Origin: Exophiala sp. HKRS030
Lineage: Eukaryota; Ascomycota; Eurotiomycetes; Chaetothyriales; Herpotrichiellaceae
Reading direction: 5' to 3'
Length of the DNA: 64,000 bases
Assembly: GCA_023897205.1 (NCBI GenBank)
Contig: JAHWDD010000006.1
Coordinates: 2,728,001-2,792,000 of the forward strand
In this document: positions 56,374-64,000 of the stretch, piece by piece
Layout: each line of letters opens with the position of its first letter
How positions within the stretch are numbered: position 1 is the stretch's first letter
Notes under the pieces: generated by a model
Told to the model about the DNA's origin: nothing
Seen by the model: the letters and a program-made list of their open reading frames with translations, nothing else
Databases searched by the model: none
Program-made: the position numbers and the translations under genes

Positions 56374-57372
56374 TTACAATGCTGCCTTCACCGGTAATGG
56401 CCTCATAATTGATTGTTGAGTTTCGATAGCCACAAGTTTGCCACTCTCACTGAACAGGCGAGCTTCAGAAAACGTGCGTCCGCCTTCCGCAGCAATTGTC
56501 TTTCTCTCCTTCACATGCCATTGATTGAGGTCAAGATCGCTTGAGAAAACCCTCATCGCGAAGTCCAGGGATGAACAAGCTCCTGCATCCTCAAAGAATT
56601 TGTGATCGTGGACCAAAGGAAGAAAAGACAGCCCTCCATCCATGTTGAAAGCCAATGCAGCGAACTGCTCAGCCCTTGTTTCTAACTTGATCCTGGCACG
56701 AAGCCACTCTGCAGAATACTTGTCTGTAATAGGCAGATGGTCCTGGGTGGTGGGCAAAGTCTTCGCGAATCCCATCATGTTTTGGCCCGAGACACTCTCC
56801 ATGCAAAGACGTTGTTCAAAGTATCCTCTCATGAGCGCGAACGTAGGCTCCATCTGTTTCAGCTGTGCCTGGTTGATCTTGCCTTCGGCCACAAATTTCT
56901 GCTGGTATTCTTCTATAGTGGGGATTTTTGAAGGATGCTCGTATGACGACAGCAGAGATGGGCTATAGGTCATGGCCACTGCAGGCTCCTCAGCTTGGAA
57001 ATCCGCGAATAGTTCCACGCATACTCGAGTCTTCCCATCTGCCCAGGTCTGTGAAACCACAACCCGTCGAGTCGCAAACGTCCTGGTATCCCGTGTCCGG
57101 TGGACCTTACATCGCATCGGCCGATCGATCATTGCTGGCCCGAGGAAGTACCCAAGAACCGAATAGAGACCGAACCCATCTTTGACGGTTTTACAGGCAG
57201 CATGTACAGCCACAGCCCGAGCACAACCCCCATAAGCTATGGGTGTTTTATTTCCCATCCGTTGAGGAAATGATGCTGACTCGAACTCGTCGTCCCCCAC
57301 CGGCACGATGTTGATCTGCTCTGCCAACGACGTCGCGTGAACTGTCTGGTGCTTAGCGTGTGCTCCGTCCAT
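56374..57372 (-). CDS. Acyl-CoA thioesterase, TesB-like double hotdog
   Basis: Single exon, 332 residues, ATG at 57372. The N-terminal hotdog contains MGNKTPIAYGGCARAVAVHA, GLYSVLGYFLGPAM and RDTRTFATRRVVVSQ. These match thioesterase II signatures, where a product-like YSVLGYFLGPA replaces the bacterial HSLHSYFLRPG. The C-terminal hotdog has MRVFSSDLDLNQWHVKERK and ARLFSESGKLVAIETQQ. Known role: hydrolysis of medium to long acyl-CoA to free acid and CoA, often in peroxisomes. The C-terminus is PVKAAL, not a clear PTS1 tripeptide (SKL type), so localisation is open. No link to a neighbouring pathway is seen. Confidence 0.85.
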   Translation of the reverse strand: MDGAHAKHQTVHATSLAEQINIVPVGDDEFESASFPQRMGNKTPIAYGGCARAVAVHAACKTVKDGFGLYSVLGYFLGPAMIDRPMRCKVHRTRDTRTFATRRVVVSQTWADGKTRVCVELFADFQAEEPAVAMTYSPSLLSSYEHPSKIPTIEEYQQKFVAEGKINQAQLKQMEPTFALMRGYFEQRLCMESVSGQNMMGFAKTLPTTQDHLPITDKYSAEWLRARIKLETRAEQFAALAFNMDGGLSFLPLVHDHKFFEDAGACSSLDFAMRVFSSDLDLNQWHVKERKTIAAEGGRTFSEARLFSESGKLVAIETQQSIMRPLPVKAAL

Positions 57373-57937
57373 TGTGCTCTATTAAAGCTGAGATCAACTC
57401 GAGTCTGCTGTTTCAATGAAACGAAAGAGAAGATTCACACCATCGTTCCTCGTCCATTATCGTTTGTATTTGTTCCTCCCTAGTGTCGACAACCATGGTG
57501 TCGCATGAACCAGCGCCAAGAGCCTCGCTTTCTGGGGCGAATTACAACCTAGTTTGTACTAGCCCTAGCGACAGCTGTCGTCCGTGCCGCTATCTTCTCT
57601 CCAAATTGGACAGATACCGAGGATGTTCATGCTAGGCGAAGATAGCCAAGATTATACCGCCATTGGTAAATGCTCCAGACCCCTAGGAGGGAGGCAGAAT
57701 GGATTTGCTTTTCTTGATTGGTATCAATTGGCCCATCAAGATACCTCGTCCTGCCGAGGCATTTTGAAGCCACATTCCCCATGTGACGCTCCGGAATCTA
57801 CAACAACAGGTCAACTACGGCTCTTGGGGCTACAACTCATGTTACATGATCATTGTATCAAAATAGTATCTATTAGACTGCAATCATTTTCTAACAGCGG
57901 AGTTGTTCGACCAGTGACTGCAATGACAGAGCATCCA
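57373..57937. other. Intergenic, thioesterase upstream
   Basis: 565 bases. Short plus-strand frames only; nothing recognisable. Confidence 0.5.
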
Positions 57938-58837
57938 TCACCTGTTGGCTAAGTATTGCACTAGAAACTCTTCCAAATTCTCCTGAGGAACGTCCAGTCT
58001 ATCATTCCACAATCCTTTGGTGGCCGAGTAATTGGCCAGACCGCCTTCCCCATAGAAGGCCGAAGCGATCAAAGCAAGGATTCCGGCAGCCTGGCCTGCC
58101 TCCAGGTTCTGTAGCCCATCCTTCCTCAGCTCCGCCACGGTACTGTGTGACACAGCGAATTTGTCGCCTGTAGCTTTCTCCAAAGCCTTGACGACCTCGT
58201 TCTGAGTGGTCGTAAAGCTGTTCACATATACATATTGATTCCGAACCAAGTCGGGCTTCTTCAAGGCTGCAGCGATAGCCTTTCCCACTTGGTCGATATT
58301 GGTTGCTTCATAGGCTATGTCCCCACCGTCATAGACAGTGGCAGTCCTGGCCGGGACGTTAAACCCTCCAAGTCCAGGCAAATTGAGACCCCAGTCGAAA
58401 ATTGCACCAACGATTAATGCCGTCCATGCGATCTGATCTTCTCTCGATCTCAGGTAGTCTATGGTTTCGAGCTTCGGTTTGAGAGAGGGGACGACTTCTA
58501 CCGAAGTTGGAATTGACGTGTCAACTCCATACTCAGAAGGAAAGAAAACCTTGACACCTGCGGCAATAGCAGCATCGACGAAGGTCTTCTGAAGTCCAAC
58601 CCCACCGCGTGAAACCGTGCTGATGACTGCATCTTGACCTTTGAATGCTTCTTGCAACGATGCTTCCGAGAAGTCCGTTCTAACATGCCTTACACCAGCC
58701 GGTAGAGTAGCATCTGACGCCTCTCGTGTAAGTCCTGTGACTTCAAACTTCTCCTGAAGCAGTGCTTTGACGGCAGCAGCGCCTACACTCCCGCTTGGGC
58801 CTATGACCAGGACTTTGTTGATTTGTGGAGATGTCAT
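57938..58837 (-). CDS. NmrA-like / isoflavone-reductase-like NAD(P)-binding protein
   Basis: The first in-frame ATG is at 58837; codons upstream (to a GTG at 58915) are open but have no ATG. The product has 299 residues and starts MTSPQINKVLVIGPSGSVG. The dinucleotide-binding loop GxxGxxG is at 13-19. Then come VRTDFSEASLQEAFKGQDAV (NmrA pattern: variable acidic residue after the third strand), VFFPSEYGVD and WTALIVGAIFDWGLN. The length and order fit the atypical short-chain reductases of the NmrA / isoflavone reductase / CipA-like group, many of which are NAD(P)-dependent reductases or redox sensors. Substrate unknown. The open sequence before the ATG leaves room for a short upstream exon. 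Confidence 0.85.
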   Translation of the reverse strand: MTSPQINKVLVIGPSGSVGAAAVKALLQEKFEVTGLTREASDATLPAGVRHVRTDFSEASLQEAFKGQDAVISTVSRGGVGLQKTFVDAAIAAGVKVFFPSEYGVDTSIPTSVEVVPSLKPKLETIDYLRSREDQIAWTALIVGAIFDWGLNLPGLGGFNVPARTATVYDGGDIAYEATNIDQVGKAIAAALKKPDLVRNQYVYVNSFTTTQNEVVKALEKATGDKFAVSHSTVAELRKDGLQNLEAGQAAGILALIASAFYGEGGLANYSATKGLWNDRLDVPQENLEEFLVQYLANR

Positions 58838-60394
58838 GTTGGGTTGAGGAGATGACTGCTGAACTTGAAGTCGAGCTTGTTGGAGGAGATCACGAATTGA
58901 TATTGATTCAGCCACACGCGAAGATGTACAGCCTTACAAAGAGACGAATCCTTATGTTAAAATTCAACTCTATGGACGGTTGGACTTACCTACTTATGCA
59001 CTGAGAGTTCTGTCATCATGAAGGATCGTTCGAAGGTGCCAATGCGCATCTCGTCGCCCTTGCTTACACGAAAAGTGATTACTGAAAGTTCCATGACGAA
59101 GCACGGATGACTAAATATCGTGACTTTGAAGTTTCAGCTTTCCTAAGGATAACATCATGCGACGGAGATTATTCAACTTGCAAGTTACCGCGGCATGGAA
59201 GGCCAATGTCCCAGAGGTAAAAAGTTTAGTGTGAGGACGTCGGCAAGACTTTATTCCGATTATTCCTCCAGTTTCAAAAGTCTTATAACTCGATGACGCA
59301 AGCAAAACGTCTTTCTGTTGAGATGTCCTTTCCAAGAGTTCCTCGCTGTCCTTACTACAATGACTTTCCCAATAATGATACAAAGACGCCATGACGTGCT
59401 AAGATACCCCGCATACAAAATGTCTGCCTTTACCGCGTCTCGAAACCATCAAGTCGACGGATACCAGAAGACTGCAGACCCAACGCTCAGGATCCGACAA
59501 TTCTTCCAGAACCAATGATCGCATTGCAAAATGAATCAAAAGCAGTATCCTATTGCAAAAAGTTCTCTATCTGCCGATAGTATTCGAAGAGTACAGAAGG
59601 CGAAAGATCGTCGACGGTATCGTAGCAGCGGTAATGATGAACCTGTTGGGATGGCGTCTGTTCTTGCGTCAGGAAGATCCTCCTTTGTTGATCTAATGAA
59701 TATCTTCGTCCGCATCAGATGAAACTCGTTGTATGTCGACTTCGAATGAGTGATATTCAGTGACCCTGTGCCAGCGCCGCCAGCAACGAGCGTGAGCATG
59801 TGGTCTTAGGCGTAAGACTCAAAGACAAGATTGCGCTCATCTTGGCGCTCATTTTCACAGTTTCACGGCCTGTCAAATAGTCATTCCATATTGGAACGTA
59901 TCGAATATGAGCTTCGATGGGCATGACAGTGTGTCTCTCCAGTATCATCGCGGCCGAACGATCGACTACCCGACTACCTCACCTACTCAAGCTGTTAATC
60001 AAATCGTACCTGACAAGCGACCAGACTTATGAAACTATTCTTACCGTAATACTACCGGAGCTGCCCGTGATAATTGATTGGGCTTTCGCAATTATCAACG
60101 AAAAAACGATAGGAGGGACAAGTACTTCATCAAGCCTGGAGCACAAGGTAGTATGGATCCTGACATTGACAACACTAGTCCAGCAGAGAATCAGGCTCTC
60201 TTCTGGATAAAGCGCTGAGCATCACCTTCCTTGCATATGTGAACAACGAGCAAAGTTCCAATACATCAGACAGAAATACCCAGGTAGGCAACGGTCTCGA
60301 ACTTCCACAAGATCTTCATTATTTCAGAACATTTCAACTCTCGAAACAAAAAAGCCACATCAAGCCCATCTTACCCTCAAGCTAAGTCTGCTTC
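58838..60394. other. 1.56-kb intergenic region
   Basis: No gene supported. Two short frames have protein-like composition: minus 59799-59536 and plus 59917-60210. I recognise neither and see no clear splice partner; they could be relics. Confidence 0.45.
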
Positions 60395-61246
60395 TCACAA
60401 GGCTGACGGCGCATCCTTATAATCGACATCTCTGGCCGGACAATGGCCAACCTGCAGCAAGTAATCCATCAGTGTGCCTTCGCCGCCCCACGTCTCGGTG
60501 GCAAATGCCCGCATCAAGTCCAAGCCGTTCAACAAAGCACCACTCGTCCACAGCTTGCCATCTCTAACCCATCGTTTCTCCACGATGGTGGTATCCGGTG
60601 AAAGCCGGCGTCCGAATTCGATCAATCCTCGAGGCGCCGTGACTGTCTTGCCTGCGAGCAGGCCCGCTTGCAATGGGATCTGGATACCTCCGCAAATCGT
60701 TATGAATGCCGAACTCTCCTCGTATGCTTTACGAACGTATGCGAGCTCTGCATCGGTGACTTGATATCCGAAATGATTGGCACCCATGACCACGATATCT
60801 AACGGGGGTGCGGTAGCAAAGTCATCCTATATCATTTGGTTCTCCCGTCAGTTATAGTTTCCCGCAGGAAATCCACATTGGAAAGCGTTTAGTGGAAACA
60901 TACAGTCGGTTGCAGCTTGATACCGCCAGTCAATCTCGCTGTCTTCCCAGTCTCGTTCACCCAATGGAACTCGAGATCGAGTGCTTGCGCCTTGAGCTCA
61001 GGCGAGATGAATGGCCAATCGGCCACGAAGCCCTTCGTGAGGCCATGAAGCAGATCGACTACTGCGACGTCCAAAATCTCTGTTTCCCTGAACAAGAGCG
61101 TCGCAGACACCGGTCAGCAGGTGGTCAAGACTCAGAAGTAGCACTGGACGCATCGCTGCTGAAATGCTATTGACTTACCCTCCCATCAAAATGACCCCGA
61201 TGTGCACGGGACGGTTTGGTTTGGACAGATCGAACGGTGCCGACAT
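60395..61246 (-). CDS. DJ-1/PfpI (ThiJ-like) family protein, three exons
   Basis: Exons 61246-61179, 61087-60904 and 60826-60395; introns 91 and 77 bases; 684 bases, 227 residues, phases consistent. The start MSAPFDLSKPNRPVHIGVIL is typical of fungal members. Junctions give LMGGETEILDVAVVDLLHGL and LQPTDDFATAPPLDIVVMGA. The nucleophile elbow reads ITICGGIQIPLQAGLL, with Cys129 at the usual reactive position. The tail holds GKTVTAPRG and WTSGALLNGLDLMRAFA. Members include glyoxalase III-like enzymes, deglycase candidates and isonitrile hydratase-like proteins. The acidic residue that normally tunes the Cys (Glu in the first helix region) may be Glu24-Glu26 here. Activity cannot be assigned. 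Confidence 0.88.
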
Positions 61247-62589
61247 ATTTGCTCTGCGCTCTGCTGGTGTGCTGGATGTCCAGGAGTATCAGATCTTTTC
61301 TTGAGCTTCTCAAAACTTCGAGACCTCTTGTTCTGCCTGGTACTGTGCCCTTGTGATCCTAGCTGCAGAACTCTCAATCATCCACGCGACGCACTTCGAT
61401 CTCTTTATACCATTTCACTCCCCAATCTCCATCTCTCCCAAGACACCTCCTCCTCAGCAGCATGATATCCGTTCCTCCCGTGTCGAGTCTCGCCTCGACT
61501 ATCGCTGCCGCCTAAATCGTGCTCAACGCCATACCGTCTCCCCCTTTCCAAGACAGACGATCTCCTGCAACTCTACGTGTAAATTTCCATGCCCATCACC
61601 GACAAGAATCCCGCTCGGCTTTCCTGTCGCTCGTTCTCGTCGACTGGGCCAGTCACAACAAGATAAAACCTGTCTGCCTGATTTCGCCGCACGGGCTGGG
61701 GCAATAGAGTGCATATAGCAACCGGAGATAGACCCGTCCGTGTTACGCCCAGAAGTGTAATTACGAAACTACAAGTTTTCCAACAGCGTTGAGAGTTTGT
61801 GGTTGAGGTTTTGCCCAGCTCGGGGACTTAGGAAATGTGCTCAGAAGGTAGATATTGTAAACACGAATATTACCTATTTGGGATATCCTTCCTGAACGGG
61901 TCTAGTCTTTCGGATGAACATGTCCTCCCTCCTCGTGCTGGATGGAATGTGGGGGGAGGAAGTCACCGGGATCGCAACGGCTCCTCGCCTGGCCTGGCCA
62001 CCGTCCACGCTACTGCGTTCGACGATTGGATTGAGGGTTGGTACGAGAGAGCATGGTCGTTTCCGAGGAAGGGTTGGCTTCGGAAGAGCCTGAAGGCCGT
62101 GATTGATGGGCTTGCGACTTGAAGGCTTGTTTATCGTGCGGTACAGGAAGAGTCAAGCCGTTAGTGCCAGATGCAGGAGGCGCCATCGTACATGTAGGTC
62201 AGTTTGTGTCAAATCGTCAGAGTCACGCGGGAGCTACATTGTAGTGCTGTTCGATCATTCCAAGACAGAGGTTAGGAGCCTCAAGAGCCAAAGAAACTTC
62301 TGCGTTGAACCTCATAAGAGTATCAGATTTTCCCCAATCCGCCCTCCAATCCGCCGAACCGATTCCGTTAAAACTAAAGTTCACAATGTGATGCTGGGCG
62401 AAAATCGCCTTCATGGGCACTTCCACCAGTCAACCACTATGATCGTCACTATGTCTTCATATACACATGCTTGCTTGATCCTTCATTCAGGAGAGTCCCT
62501 AAGGTCGAGCTGTACATCAAATTACTTCACCGAGCGCCTGCTTGTGAAGAAGAATTTGTATAAGTCACTTGGCAGGTCATGACACTTTC
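61247..62589. other. 1.34-kb intergenic region with leader-like DNA and a weak ORF
   Basis: A plus-strand C/T-rich stretch at about 61380-61460, preceded by CTTTATACC, looks like a transcript leader. The first ATG after it (61461) opens a 17-codon frame. Further on, 61835-62122 (plus, ATG, 95 codons) ends in a protein-like segment with several Trp (DDWIEGWYERAWSF). I cannot link these into a convincing spliced gene and see no known family. Treat as a candidate short gene or non-coding transcript. Confidence 0.35.
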
Positions 62590-64000
62590 TTAGTTGAAGT
62601 TGACAGTATTCCTGCTGCTGACCATCTCACCATATCTGCCTCTTTGTTGTGTCGTGTCATAAGCGCTTAGCACTCTCATCTGTTGACCACCTTCATCCCC
62701 TGCAGAGAAGGCGTAACCTCTTTGTTTTCGCATTCTTTGAACCTGTCGCACCTTTCGTACAGCCTTTTGGAACTGTTCCATACGTGGTCGATAATCCTGA
62801 ACATTGTATTTCTGGATCTCTTGCACATGATGATATGCTTGCGGATAGTACATGCGCTTAGCATATTTCCATGCAAAATCTCTGATAAGGCATGCTGGTG
62901 GTAGAATGAGGCAGAGAGCATAGAACACAGGTTGTGTAAACATCTTAGGAATGATACCTTGCAGCTCGGTAGAGAAGCCGCTGCCAATGTTCGGTGCCGC
63001 ATAAGCATATGCAGGGATGAAGATCAGCCAGATGACAAAAGACCCTGGTATTGCAAGCACTGTATATTTTGTCCAGACATTGGTGATGAGAGCAGCTTTT
63101 CCAAGGACAACCAGGATGACGGCAGTGTACGTGCAAGTTCCCCACAGCCAATGGCCTCCAATTTGACCATTGGCCATTACTAGATCGTCGTAGAAGAAGT
63201 AGGACGAGAAAACATAAGCAATAATTGAATGGTAGAAACCATTTCCGACCCATGACCAAAATGAATGCATTCGAAAGAAGACGCCTTTTTGGGTGAGTTG
63301 GTACAATTGAGGATATCGATCCAGAAGTCGCGCAGAGATGAATTGATCGAAGATACCCATAGCAAAGGGTGGGAGAACTGTGAAGAAAACGTTGTAGAAG
63401 GATAGAGTCCATGATTCATAGATGACTTGGCCGGAGAATGCGTTTTGGAACGAGTACTAGACAATGTTAGACAACGTGAAAGTGTAAAGCCAACACCGAA
63501 ACTTACCCAGAACTGCGTCATGAACATGGCAATATTCTTGTAGAAGGAGTATAGAATAACCTTGCTGATACGTTGATAACTCCATGCTCCATGTACGAGA
63601 AGCAACTTTCGAAGATACCTGAATTGGCCAATGGCGACATCTGCACTTCTTGCGGCTTGAAGACCTTCAACACCGCTAATTCCGACTCCGACATGAGCTG
63701 CTTGAATCATTGAAACATCATTAGCTCCATCACCAATAGCAAGAAGCAATGCTTTCAGATGACGCTTGACCAGTTTAACGACTAGAGCTTTTTGCAGAGG
63801 GGACACTCGACAGCAGATAACGGCCTTGCACATGACAGCGAGGTCAAGGAACATCTTTTCCATATCTTTCTCTAAAGCATACGTCAATGATTTTCCGTCA
63901 ATCACAAGTGCGAGAGTCTCATATTCGCCAGATGCTGCTTGATTGCGAACCGCGTCGAGTTTCTTCTGTAAATTATTTCTAGTGTCGGTTGAATTCTCCT
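62590..64000 (-). CDS. DRS2: P4-type ATPase (phospholipid flippase), Drs2 type, 5'-partial
   Basis: Two exons are visible: the upstream one is open from the window edge to 63507; the last is 63456-62590, after a 50-base intron (GTAAGT donor, CTAG acceptor, phase 0). The sequence covers the end of the N and P domains and the C-terminal membrane region. [11 protein letters not shown] (Mg2+-binding hinge motif), [25 protein letters not shown] and [16 protein letters not shown] are typical P4 signatures. The DKTG phosphorylation site lies outside the window. The tail reads [15 protein letters not shown], the autoregulatory GYAFS region of Drs2, which separates it from Dnf1/2 and Neo1. Known role: flips phosphatidylserine to the cytosolic leaflet in the late Golgi with a Cdc50 partner. 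Confidence 0.93.

Noticed and set aside
19107..61246. Secondary-metabolite cluster idea (FAD oxidase, NmrA-like, thioesterase, DJ-1)
   Set aside because: No polyketide, peptide or terpene synthase, no transporter and no pathway regulator; the genes are spread among housekeeping genes.
1..64000. tRNA, rRNA, CRISPR and transposons
   Set aside because: I looked for T-loop consensus, cloverleaf arms, regular spaced repeats, transposase or reverse-transcriptase motifs and terminal repeats, and saw none I could support. A scan with a tRNA covariance model would settle the tRNA part.

Overview
The window is nuclear DNA of a filamentous ascomycete (Pezizomycotina; the gene set fits Eurotiomycetes or a near relative, though I cannot fix the order). 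The evidence is short introns of about 49-64 bases with GT...AG ends, fungal-specific families (GPI16, OST3, a DRS2 flippase with its fungal C-terminus, a MusN/QDE-3 type RecQ), many divergent promoters, and no bacterial-style operons. Gene ends are translation ends; no transcript ends can be seen.

Layout. 1-1794 (minus) is the N-terminal part of a glycogen-targeting PP1 subunit (GAC1 type) that runs off the left edge. 1795-14332 is about 12.5 kb with no gene I can support; it is rich in short tandem repeats and in a recurring TACGGAGTA motif. 14333-17941 (minus) is a large unrecognised acidic protein with a possible N-myristoylation start. 19107-21182 (minus) is an eight-exon secreted FAD oxidase of the berberine-bridge family. 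21994-23487 (plus) is the SUMO ligase NSE2/MMS21. 26217-29748 (minus) is an unrecognised serine/arginine-rich protein. 30195-35060 (minus) is the RecQ helicase SGS1/BLM. 35768-36469 (plus) is a DUF899 thioredoxin-like protein. 36769-38836 (plus) is a KEL3-type kelch protein that needs two frame corrections. 39012-40611 (minus) is a prolyl-aminopeptidase-like hydrolase. 41085-42878 (minus) is GPI16, divergent from LUC7 at 43285-44177 (plus, one frame correction). 44777-46105 (minus) is an RGG-rich protein.

47155-53908 looks accessory: a four-exon protein kinase fused to a C-terminal vWA-like domain, a possible small spliced gene, and a CorA-like membrane protein whose 5' structure I could not finish. 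54975-64000, all minus, holds OST3, a double-hotdog acyl-CoA thioesterase, an NmrA-like protein, a DJ-1/PfpI protein and the C-terminal part of a DRS2 flippase that runs off the right edge.

Themes. Two genes of recombination control (NSE2 of Smc5/6, and SGS1) lie 7 kb apart; SGS1 carries two perfect ACGCGT boxes in its promoter and NSE2 a pair of near matches. GPI16 and OST3 are both ER protein-modification subunits. Three coding disruptions in two conserved genes have the same form: one base missing from a G or C run, now four long. That points to assembly error more than biology, and anyone using these gene models should know it. I found no tRNA, rRNA, CRISPR array or intact transposon.
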